From an uncultured Bacteroidales bacterium (GTDB taxonomy: Bacteria > Bacteroidota > Bacteroidia > Bacteroidales > Paludibacteraceae): DNA of 6,694 bases. A model generated the notes under the pieces. That model did not search any database. It had not been told where the DNA came from and worked only from the letters and a program-made list of their open reading frames with translations. A program made the position numbers and the translations under genes. Shown one piece after another: positions 1 to 5,767 of the stretch; the stretch's first letter is position 1; each line of letters begins with the position of its first letter. The stretch covers positions 1-6,694 of the forward strand of contig CAIUKZ010000250.1 of NCBI GenBank assembly GCA_903899865.1, in the 5' to 3' direction.

Positions 1-132
1 AGTTCTCGTGAATCGCTTCTTGTCCGATATAGCGCAGGCAGTTTAGCAAGGTCAGTTTACCAGCATAACAAACACGCAAATACGGCCCATCGAAATGCCA
101 ATGATCTATCTAAACAACTTGAATCCTACATT
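1..132. other. Upstream edge region, no gene assigned
   Basis: These bases precede the acyl-CoA synthetase start. The frame of that gene stays open upstream to the window edge (44 codons), but the encoded peptide resembles no N-terminal extension I know. On the minus strand a second frame is open from 109 to the edge after a TAG at 112-110; it could encode a peptide containing GKLTLLNCLRYIGQEAIHEN, with only a TTG (79-77) as a possible start. Its codons look plausible for coding, but I do not recognise it and the piece is too short to call. I see no convincing Bacteroidota promoter (TTTG / TAnnTTTG) or strong ribosome binding site here. Confidence 0.2.
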
Positions 133-1917
133 ATGCAATCCACTACACGACTTTTTGACCTTCTTGAAAACTATGTGACAAATCAGCCACAGAAAGGTAT
201 GCTTCACAGCAAGATACATGGCACTTGGTTAGCACACACAGCAGTTGAAGTAAAAGAACTAGCCTATCAGATGGCGTCGTCCTTGCGACGACTTGGTGTC
301 TATCATCATAACTTTGAACCTGAGAAACAAGATAAAATAGGTATCATTGCCAACAACCGCACCGAATGGATTATCGCCGATTTTGCAGCGCAATATAGTG
401 GTGCCATACTCATACCCATTTATCCGTCTATCACAGCTTCTGAATGGGAATACATTCTGAATGAAGCACAAATTTCGGTGCTGTTTATCTCAGATCGATT
501 CATTGACAAAAAACTCACATCTATTAAGGACAATGTGCCAAGTCTGAAACATATTTACTCATTCGATGATGTTGAAGGTGTCAAGAGTTGGAATGAATTA
601 CTGCAACCTTATTCTACCAACGAAGCCGCCGAGATAGAAGCCATCAAGGAATTGACGCAACCCAGCCATTTAGCTACTATCATTTATACATCCGGAACAA
701 CCGGCAACCCGAAAGGGGTGATGCTATCGCACGATAATATTATGAGCAATGTACGCAGTTGTATGGAAGCCTTTGGTTTCTGCAACAGCAACGAACGCAC
801 CCTGAGCTTTCTTCCATTGAACCATATCTTCGAGCGCACCGTGATGTATATTTATTTCAACAAAACCGTATCGGTCTACTTTGCTGAAGGGATGGAAACA
901 ATTGGACCTGACCTACGTGATGTAAAGCCTGCCGTATTTACAACTGTACCGCGTTTACTTGAAAAAGTCTATGAAAAAATTGATGCGAAAGGAAGTCAAC
1001 TTCGCGGTATCAAACGAATGCTCTTTGATTGGGCTGTTGCGCTCGCAGAAGAGTATGAAATAGGTAAGACAAAATCGCTATGGTTTGCTTTACAGCTAGC
1101 GATTGCCGACAAACTGATTTATTCAAAATGGCGTGAAGCGGTTGGTGGCAATATAAAAGCTATTGTCACCGGCTCGGCCGCGTGTCAGGTGAAACTGCTG
1201 AAACTCTTTACGGCAGCCAATATTGTGGTAATGGAAGGGTATGGCCTTACCGAAACCTCTCCTGTTATTTCGGTCAATCGTTTTGAAAAACAATATAGAA
1301 AATTTGGAACCGTTGGCACGGTCATCGATGAGGTGGAAGTAAAAATAGCCGATGATGGCGAAATCATTTGTCGTGGACCAAATATTATGATGGGCTATTA
1401 TAAGCATCCTGAACTCACCGATGAAGTGATTACAAATGGTTGGTTTCATACAGGTGATATCGGTGTATTTGTCGACGGGAAATTTCTTAAAATTACTGAC
1501 AGAAAAAAAGAGATATTCAAGATATCAGGTGGAAAATATGTTGCACCTTTGCCCATCGAAAATAAGATGAAAGAGTCGGCTTATATCGAACAGATTATGG
1601 TGGTGGGGAGTAATGAAAAATTTGCAGGAGCGTTGATTGTTCCTGCGTTTGACAAAATCAAGGAATACCTTGCCAAACTCAATATCACACTAGAGAGTCG
1701 AGCAGATATGACCACTGACAAGGATGTGCAAAAACTGATACGAAGTGAACTCGACCGATACAACAAGCTCTTTGCATCACACGAACAAGTAAAAAAATTT
1801 CAACTCATTGCCAATGAGTGGACTATAGACGGTGGTGAACTCACAGCCACGATGAAATTGAAAAGAAAAAAAATAGTTGAGAAATATAGCGATCGCATCG
1901 AAACAATATATAGTTGA
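133..1917 (+). CDS. Long-chain fatty acid--CoA ligase (AMP-forming acyl-CoA synthetase)
   Basis: This enzyme activates a long-chain fatty acid with ATP to an acyl-adenylate and transfers it to CoA, feeding lipid synthesis or beta-oxidation; it is expected in the cytoplasm or on the inner membrane face. The 594 residues match the full length of the FAA1/COG1022-type family. Visible motifs of the adenylate-forming superfamily, in order: P-loop YTSGTTGNPKG (185-195), LPLNHIFER (227-235), TGSAA (346-350), GYGLTETSP (369-377), GWFHTGDIG (436-444), TDRKKEIFKISGGKYVAP (455-472), and near the end ELTATMKLKRK (569-579) with the likely catalytic lysine K575. ATG 133 is chosen because TTRLFDLL directly after it is the usual beginning of Bacteroidota homologues, although the frame is open further upstream. 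No strong ribosome binding site is visible, as is common in this phylum. The gene is richer in G+C than the leftward genes. A tRNA gene follows 18 nt after the stop. Exact chain-length preference cannot be read from the sequence. Confidence 0.95.
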   Translation: MQSTTRLFDLLENYVTNQPQKGMLHSKIHGTWLAHTAVEVKELAYQMASSLRRLGVYHHNFEPEKQDKIGIIANNRTEWIIADFAAQYSGAILIPIYPSITASEWEYILNEAQISVLFISDRFIDKKLTSIKDNVPSLKHIYSFDDVEGVKSWNELLQPYSTNEAAEIEAIKELTQPSHLATIIYTSGTTGNPKGVMLSHDNIMSNVRSCMEAFGFCNSNERTLSFLPLNHIFERTVMYIYFNKTVSVYFAEGMETIGPDLRDVKPAVFTTVPRLLEKVYEKIDAKGSQLRGIKRMLFDWAVALAEEYEIGKTKSLWFALQLAIADKLIYSKWREAVGGNIKAIVTGSAACQVKLLKLFTAANIVVMEGYGLTETSPVISVNRFEKQYRKFGTVGTVIDEVEVKIADDGEIICRGPNIMMGYYKHPELTDEVITNGWFHTGDIGVFVDGKFLKITDRKKEIFKISGGKYVAPLPIENKMKESAYIEQIMVVGSNEKFAGALIVPAFDKIKEYLAKLNITLESRADMTTDKDVQKLIRSELDRYNKLFASHEQVKKFQLIANEWTIDGGELTATMKLKRKKIVEKYSDRIETIYS

Positions 1918-1935
1918 CGATAACCTATATCACAT

Positions 1936-2007
1936 GGCCTCGTAGTTCAATGGATAGAATAGAAGTTTCCTAAACTTTAGATCCAAGTTCGATTCTTGGC
2001 GAGGCTA
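1936..2007 (+). tRNA. tRNA-Arg, anticodon CCT (reads AGG)
   Basis: A complete cloverleaf can be drawn by hand. The acceptor stem GGCCTCG (1936-1942) pairs with CGAGGCT (2000-2006) and opens with a G-U pair. T8 and A9 follow, then the D-arm GTTC/GAAT, the anticodon stem GAAGT/ACTTT, the anticodon loop TTCCTAA (1967-1973) with CCT at 1969-1971, a four-base variable loop AGAT, and the T-arm CCAAG-TTCGATT-CTTGG (1983-1999). The discriminator base is A2007 and CCA is not encoded. The gene lies 18 nt after the acyl-CoA synthetase stop and directly before an intrinsic terminator, so co-transcription with the upstream gene is possible. The recombinase remnant runs antisense into it, which fits use of this locus as an integration site. 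Confidence 0.95.
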
Positions 2008-2515
2008 CACAACGAGATAATCTCGATATACTTTCGAGATTATCTTTTTTACATTCTTTTGAAACTCTTGATAGCTCTGCAATAGCAGTGAAAATAGAAT
2101 TCACTCTGTGGGTTCGACAACTGTTGTAGTTCTTGCTATATAACATTCCTTCAGGAAATAAAAGGTATTGTAATTTTTGTTTGTTAGTGTAATCAGCTAA
2201 ATCCCAAGCTGTATTAAGTTTGCTTGATAATTTTATTGCATTTTCCATACACTTTTCAAGGTTCGACGACTTAATTGGAATTAAACTTAATTTTTGATAA
2301 AATTCGTTTTACTCTTCTTTACTTTTATCAATATGCTTGTCAAATAAATCCTTTTGAATTTCATTATTGATGAATTTTTCTTCAATCCGTTCTACCTTTT
2401 TTTCTATTTCCTTAATTTGCTTTTCTAATAACTCTTTTTCTATATCTGTATCTTTATGTAATTGATGATACGTATGCTCCATATATTTTGATATTATACT
2501 GTACAAAAGATATTT
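1970..2515 (-). pseudogene. 3' remnant of a large serine recombinase (integrase), with an in-frame stop
   Basis: Reading leftward, the frame encodes about 65 residues of charged, heptad-like sequence (KELLEKQIKEIEKKVERIEE), the coiled-coil region of large serine recombinases. A TAA stop follows at 2311-2309. The same frame then continues with 20 more codons and an end typical of Bacteroidota recombinases: NLEKCMENAIKLSSKLNTAW, LQYLLFPEGMLYSKN and CRTHRVNSIFTAIAEL. The N-terminal catalytic domain with its serine, the DNA-binding recombinase domain and the zinc ribbon are absent; homology ends near 2515 at the junction with another broken gene. After the RVNS motif the frame has no stop until 1970-1972, so it reads through the terminator and antisense tRNA-Arg, giving the meaningless tail VASPRIELGSKV; the true original end was probably near 2050. 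The only start in the upper half is a TTG with no ribosome binding site, so no working protein is expected. The family call rests on remembered motifs. Confidence 0.75.
2015..2050 (+). terminator. Intrinsic terminator after tRNA-Arg
   Basis: A perfect 12-bp inverted repeat, AGATAATCTCGA (2015-2026) and TCGAGATTATCT (2034-2045), encloses a 7-nt loop and is followed by a T-run to 2050. The T-run lies on the plus-strand side only, so it ends rightward transcription of the tRNA and probably of the acyl-CoA synthetase gene. The opposite side has no T-run, so it would not stop leftward transcription efficiently. Confidence 0.9.
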
Positions 2516-2810
2516 AATTCCAGATTTTCATTTCCGATAACACCATTTTGCCAATAAGGGACCCCTGGATTATTTGCATATGTATTGAAAGTAGGTTGAA
2601 GTGCTACTGTACTTCCAACAATCGTTGATTTTACATCTGGTAATGCCCACGACAAACCCCATTGATAATTATGACTTAAATCAAAACAATTTACATACGC
2701 TACCCAAGGTAATGAAGGGTTAATAGTAACTGTTGTTTATGCCTTTGCATTATTTACGATTGTGAATAATCCGATAACTAATGTAATTAATTGTGGTATT
2801 AATTTTCACG
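2494..2810 (-). pseudogene. 5' remnant of a secreted protein gene (signal peptide plus partial domain)
   Basis: The leftward frame from 2805 gives KLIPQLITLVIGLFTIVNNA then KA, a signal-peptide core, followed by a TAA at 2739-2737 exactly where the usual AKA|Q cleavage point would put glutamine. A CAA-to-TAA change is therefore likely. The frame then continues with TTVTINPSLPWVAYVNCFDL and, further on, LQPTFNTYANNPGVPYW, ending at TAA 2496-2494. I recall this pattern (PW-x-G/A-Y/F-[MV]N-x-FD ... NTY ... P[YF]W) from N-terminal domains of secreted Bacteroidota proteins found near glucan-degradation genes, but know no name for it. The start is damaged too: GTG at 2809-2807 is one base out of frame with the signal peptide. 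Homology stops near 2506-2515, where recombinase sequence begins. It starts a few bases after the preceding secreted-protein gene ends, so it was probably the last gene of that operon. Confidence 0.7.
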
Positions 2811-2815
2811 TTTTT

Positions 2816-3985
2816 TTATTTTATTAATGTTTTTGTTTTAAAATTTTTATTTTCTTTTTTTAAATGAATGATATAAATATTATTAGCTATTAATCTAGAT
2901 TTTATATTTTCATTGGTATTAATTTTTAATTGATTTTGTATCTTTCTTCCTGTTAAATCGAATATTTCTAATTGATCAAATGATGATATTTTAGTTGAAT
3001 TTATTCTAATAAAATCAGGGTTAAAGGTAATCGTGAAATCATCTCCATTAATTGCATCTATTGAAAGTGGTGCACAACTCAAACAAGATTCCCATTGATT
3101 ACAAAGTGTAGTATCATTAATTCCTAATGTTGCCAATCTATTTGTGTATTGTGCATTTCCATTGGTACATGTCCAAACAGAATTTAGTGTTTCTTTTGTT
3201 TGATTTCCATTGACAAATAAATATTCTATTGTAGAAGCTGATGACAAAGGCATAGTAGCTTCATAATTTCCTGTAGTTATATTTAAGACCATTGGATTTC
3301 CTGGAAAGTTGCTCCAATTATTCCAATTACCAAAAACATAAACAGGTAAAGAATCTACATTTTGAACAGCAAATTTTACATTGATATTTTGAACAGATGT
3401 TCCAGTACCTAACGTAATATTATCAATGTAACAATCATTATCAGTTGTTCTTGCATTAAAATCAGGAAAAATAATTATTTGATCAATATTCGAATTATTA
3501 GGGTTTCCAATTTGACTTGTAAAATCAAAAGTCAACTCTTCCCATTGGTTTATTAAAGTATTTGGCTTTTTTAATTCTCCTGTTGATGCACCACTTGCAG
3601 TCGCAAATTTTACACCTACATCACTAATAACAGATTTGTACACCATTAATTTAACAATTGCATTTGATGCATTTAAAGTAAACACTCCAATGTCTGATGG
3701 ACCTGGAGGCACAGAGCCTGGATGTAAACTTTCAAAACCTGCCCATGGTTTACCAGTTGCCAATGTTGTCATTTTGATCACATTAGTTGAAGAATTGATT
3801 CCTGTAGTAGTAGGATTTGCAACAATTTGCGGAGGTAAATTCGTTGTGTTTTCAAATGATCTCCAAGTCCAATTTGCACCATAACCTGTTGCTTCAAAAT
3901 TGATAGGAGAAAGTTGTGCTTGGCAATTAGTGGTTAATTGCATTATTACACTAAGTGTAAATACTACTTTTAGTATGTTATTCAT
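2816..3985 (-). CDS. Secreted binding-type protein: N-terminal beta-sandwich-like domain, one Cys4 domain, T9SS sorting domain
   Basis: The protein has 389 residues. Residues 1-23 form a signal peptide (MNNILKVVFTLSVIMQLTTN, then CQA|Q). Residues 25-193 (NFEATGYG..., NPTTTGINSS, WEELTFDFTS, DNDCYIDNITLG) have the pattern of galactose-binding-like or carbohydrate-binding domains in Bacteroidota glycan clusters. Residues 201-304 are one Cys4 domain (C273, C295, C301, C304), about two-thirds identical by hand alignment to repeat 4 of the neighbouring gene. Residues 305-389 (FDQLEIFDLTGRK ... TLIK) are a T9SS C-terminal sorting domain, implying export through the Por system and retention at the surface or release. 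No catalytic motif is visible, so a glucan-binding role is inferred. The start was placed at ATG 3985: the longer in-frame start at 4060 lies inside the upstream terminator and would put about 25 charged residues before the signal peptide. The gene follows that terminator by 36 nt, so it relies on read-through or its own promoter. Confidence 0.88.
   Translation of the reverse strand: MNNILKVVFTLSVIMQLTTNCQAQLSPINFEATGYGANWTWRSFENTTNLPPQIVANPTTTGINSSTNVIKMTTLATGKPWAGFESLHPGSVPPGPSDIGVFTLNASNAIVKLMVYKSVISDVGVKFATASGASTGELKKPNTLINQWEELTFDFTSQIGNPNNSNIDQIIIFPDFNARTTDNDCYIDNITLGTGTSVQNINVKFAVQNVDSLPVYVFGNWNNWSNFPGNPMVLNITTGNYEATMPLSSASTIEYLFVNGNQTKETLNSVWTCTNGNAQYTNRLATLGINDTTLCNQWESCLSCAPLSIDAINGDDFTITFNPDFIRINSTKISSFDQLEIFDLTGRKIQNQLKINTNENIKSRLIANNIYIIHLKKENKNFKTKTLIK
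3074..3385 (-). repeat. Cys4 domain, copy 5 (in the 389-residue protein)
   Basis: Residues 201-304 of the host protein begin INVKFAVQNVDSLPVYVFGN and carry EYLFVNG, W-x-CTNGNAQYTNR and C-N-x-W-x-x-C-x-x-C. Cysteine spacing is C-x21-C-x5-C-x2-C, identical to the four copies in the upstream gene. It is closest to copy 4. Confidence 0.9.
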
Positions 3986-4021
3986 TTTATTTATTATTTT
4001 AAGTTTTAAAAAATAGTATTT

Positions 4022-4057
4022 AAAAAAAGTAAGGCTTTCATTTTTGAAAGCCTTACT
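4022..4057 (-). terminator. Intrinsic terminator between the two secreted-protein genes
   Basis: A perfect 13-bp stem, AGTAAGGCTTTCA (4028-4040) and TGAAAGCCTTACT (4045-4057), has a 4-nt loop. On the minus strand it is followed by a seven-base T-run (A-run 4022-4028 on the plus strand). It starts 9 nt after the stop of the four-repeat protein gene and should end or attenuate leftward transcription before the next gene. Confidence 0.9.
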
Positions 4058-4066
4058 CATTTTATA

Positions 4067-5719
4067 TTAGTTATTGATAAAAGATTTTACTTTATAAATG
4101 TCATTTCCGTTTTTGAGGCGAACAATATAGAATGTGTTGCTTTTTAAATTTACAGAAATATTTTCATTCGTTTTAAAGTTACCATTAGAAGCAAAAACTT
4201 TTCTACCAACTAAATCAAAAATTTCTAATTGATCAAATTGAGAAATATTTGTTGCATTGATTCTGATAAATTGACTATTCAAATAAATAGATACATTTTC
4301 ATTTTTTACATTATTTAAAGTCAAAGGAACACATGCAGTACATGTTTCCCAAATATTACAAAACGATGTATCTACTGTACCCAATGTAGCTTTTCTATTT
4401 GTGTATTGCGGATTTCCGTTTGTGCAAGTCCATGATGAATCTAACACTTCTTTAGTTTGTATTCCGTTTACATATAAATACTCAATAGTTGCAGATGAAG
4501 CCATAGGTATTGTGGCTTCATAGTTTCCTGTAGCAGCATTAAATGTCATTGGGTTTCCAGGAAAATTGCCCCAATTACTCCAACTTCCAAATACATAAAC
4601 TGGTGTAGAATCTGTAGATTGTACAGAAAATTTCACATTGATATTTGAAGGTGCAACAGAACCACATGAATCACATAATGCCCACTTATTACATTTTGTA
4701 AATGCTGAACTTCCAATAGCTAATGTTCTGTTTGTATATTGTGCATTGCCATTTGTACAGGCCCATGCTGGATCCAAAACTTCTTTTATTGGTGTTCCTC
4801 CATTAACATATAAATATTCAGCAGTTGAATTTGATGGTAATGAAACAACTGCTTCATATTTATTACCACCAATTGAAGTCATTAAGATACCTGGATAATT
4901 AGCCCAATTCCAACTACCTATAACATAAACAGGTGTAGAATCTGGGGTTTCGACTTGTAACGTAATATTTACATTTGATGGAGGAGGTGTAACTGTACAC
5001 GAGTTACATGTTGCCCAAGTATAACATAAGCTTGTATCGTTTGCACCCAATCCTAATACTCTATTTGTATATTGAGCATTCGCATTTGTACAAGGCGCAG
5101 CTGGGTCTAATGCTTCTTTTATTGGAGTACCACCATTTACAAATAAATACTCATAAGGCGCATTTGGCATTAATTGAATAGTAACTGAATATTTATTAGG
5201 AGCAATTAATGTCATAGGTGCTCCAGGAAAAGATGCCCAATTCCAACTGCCTATTAATGATACTGGTAAAGAATCAGGACTTTCTACTTGAAATGTTACA
5301 TTGATTGGCATTGGAGGAGGTGGTGGTGGTGTAACTGTACAAGTATTGCATGTTGCCCATGTGTAACAAACTGCAGTATCTGTTGAACCAACTGGCAAAA
5401 CTCTATTTGTATACTGAGTATTTCCGTTAGTACAAGGCCATGTAGAAGTTAGTAATTCATTAGCTGGAGTTGCTCCACTTACAAATAAATACTCATGTGT
5501 TGTGTTTGATGCAATTGGCAATGTAACTGAATATTTACCTGGTGCAATCATTGTCATAGAATTACCTGGATAATTACCCCATCCACTCCAACTACCAAAT
5601 ACATAGACTGGTGTTGAGGCTGGATTTTCTACTTGAAAGGTTACCATTTGTGTTTGAGCAAATGCCGATGAGCATGCTACAAAAAGAAGTGCGATGAGTG
5701 TTTGAATTTTTCTTTTCAT
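4067..5719 (-). CDS. Secreted protein with four tandem Cys4 domains and a T9SS sorting domain
   Basis: The protein has 550 residues. The signal peptide MKRKIQTLIALLFVACSSAF-AQ ends near residue 21. Four repeats of about 104 residues follow (24-127, 139-241, 249-352, 359-463), joined by short linkers, the first a run of six prolines (131-136). Each has the pattern VxFxVExPDSxPVYVxGSW..., PGxxM, EYLxVNG, CTNGNxQYTNR and C-x5-C-x2-C. Residues 464-550 (FDQLEIFDLVGRK ... VKSFINN) are a T9SS C-terminal sorting domain. The GSW/NW core and beta-strand pattern recall E-set or starch-binding-like (CBM20/CBM48-like) folds, so I infer a multivalent surface glucan-binding protein; no enzyme motif is visible. 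Linked export with the GH16 lipoprotein encoded 48 nt upstream on the same strand suggests an operon. The start is followed at once by the signal peptide; the leader is A-rich with no clear Shine-Dalgarno. The gene ends just before an intrinsic terminator. Confidence 0.9.
   Translation of the reverse strand: MKRKIQTLIALLFVACSSAFAQTQMVTFQVENPASTPVYVFGSWSGWGNYPGNSMTMIAPGKYSVTLPIASNTTHEYLFVSGATPANELLTSTWPCTNGNTQYTNRVLPVGSTDTAVCYTWATCNTCTVTPPPPPPMPINVTFQVESPDSLPVSLIGSWNWASFPGAPMTLIAPNKYSVTIQLMPNAPYEYLFVNGGTPIKEALDPAAPCTNANAQYTNRVLGLGANDTSLCYTWATCNSCTVTPPPSNVNITLQVETPDSTPVYVIGSWNWANYPGILMTSIGGNKYEAVVSLPSNSTAEYLYVNGGTPIKEVLDPAWACTNGNAQYTNRTLAIGSSAFTKCNKWALCDSCGSVAPSNINVKFSVQSTDSTPVYVFGSWSNWGNFPGNPMTFNAATGNYEATIPMASSATIEYLYVNGIQTKEVLDSSWTCTNGNPQYTNRKATLGTVDTSFCNIWETCTACVPLTLNNVKNENVSIYLNSQFIRINATNISQFDQLEIFDLVGRKVFASNGNFKTNENISVNLKSNTFYIVRLKNGNDIYKVKSFINN
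4331..4645 (-). repeat. Cys4 domain, copy 4
   Basis: Residues 359-463 of the 550-residue protein. Cysteines are C432, C454, C460 and C463. The core is GSWSNWGNFPG. This copy resembles copy 5 in the neighbouring gene (shared TGNYEAT, TIEYL, QTKE, WTCTNGN) more than copies 1-3 of its own protein, and both run directly into similar sorting domains. Confidence 0.9.
4664..4975 (-). repeat. Cys4 domain, copy 3
   Basis: Residues 249-352 of the 550-residue protein. Cysteines are C321, C343, C349 and C352. The core GSWNWANYPG and the stretch NGGTPIKEVLDPAW closely match copy 2, so copies 2 and 3 look like the products of a relatively recent tandem duplication. Confidence 0.88.
4997..5305 (-). repeat. 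Cys4 domain, copy 2
   Basis: Residues 139-241 of the 550-residue protein. Cysteines are C210, C232, C238 and C241. The core GSWNWASFPG is one residue shorter than in copies 1 and 4. Unlike every other copy, the position two residues before the first cysteine is alanine (DPAAPC) instead of tryptophan, so one conserved aromatic is missing. Confidence 0.88.
5339..5650 (-). repeat. Cys4 domain, copy 1
   Basis: Residues 24-127 of the 550-residue protein. Cysteines are C96, C118, C124 and C127. The core reads GSWSGWGNYPG, as long as in copy 4. It has ATPANELL and TSTWPC where copies 2 and 3 have GTPIKE and DPA, and is followed by the six-proline linker. Confidence 0.88.
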
Positions 5720-5767
5720 TTTTTTTGTTTTTTAATTGTTTGTAAATTTAATTTATATTATTTGATT

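Noticed and set aside
259..1766. Several minus-strand open frames (259-471, 1123-1449, 1185-1367, 1581-1766)
   Set aside because: They lie antisense within the acyl-CoA synthetase gene, whose family motifs cover the whole length; the encoded peptides have no domain-like pattern.
2309..2506. A separate 65-residue coiled-coil protein
   Set aside because: It begins at a TTG beside a fusion junction, lacks a ribosome binding site and continues in frame past a stop into recombinase C-terminal sequence, so it is part of the pseudogene.
3986..4060. Longer start (ATG 4060) for the 389-residue protein
   Set aside because: It lies in the stem of an intrinsic terminator and would put a charged segment before an otherwise normal signal peptide.
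3636..4898. Plus-strand open frames at 3636-3884 and 4638-4898
   Set aside because: Both are antisense to well-supported secreted-protein genes and match no recognisable family.
4331..5650. CRISPR array or satellite DNA
   Set aside because: The repeats are about 330 nt apart, diverged at DNA level, keep one reading frame and conserve protein motifs; they are coding domain repeats.
4331..5650. Zinc-finger reading of the four-cysteine motif
   Set aside because: The proteins carry signal peptides and T9SS domains, so they are extracytoplasmic where disulfides are more likely than zinc knuckles; the spacing also fits no zinc ribbon I know.
5720..5767. Promoter between the GH16 gene and the four-repeat gene
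   Set aside because: The spacer is A/T rich, but I see no convincing TTTG and TAnnTTTG pair, so none is annotated.
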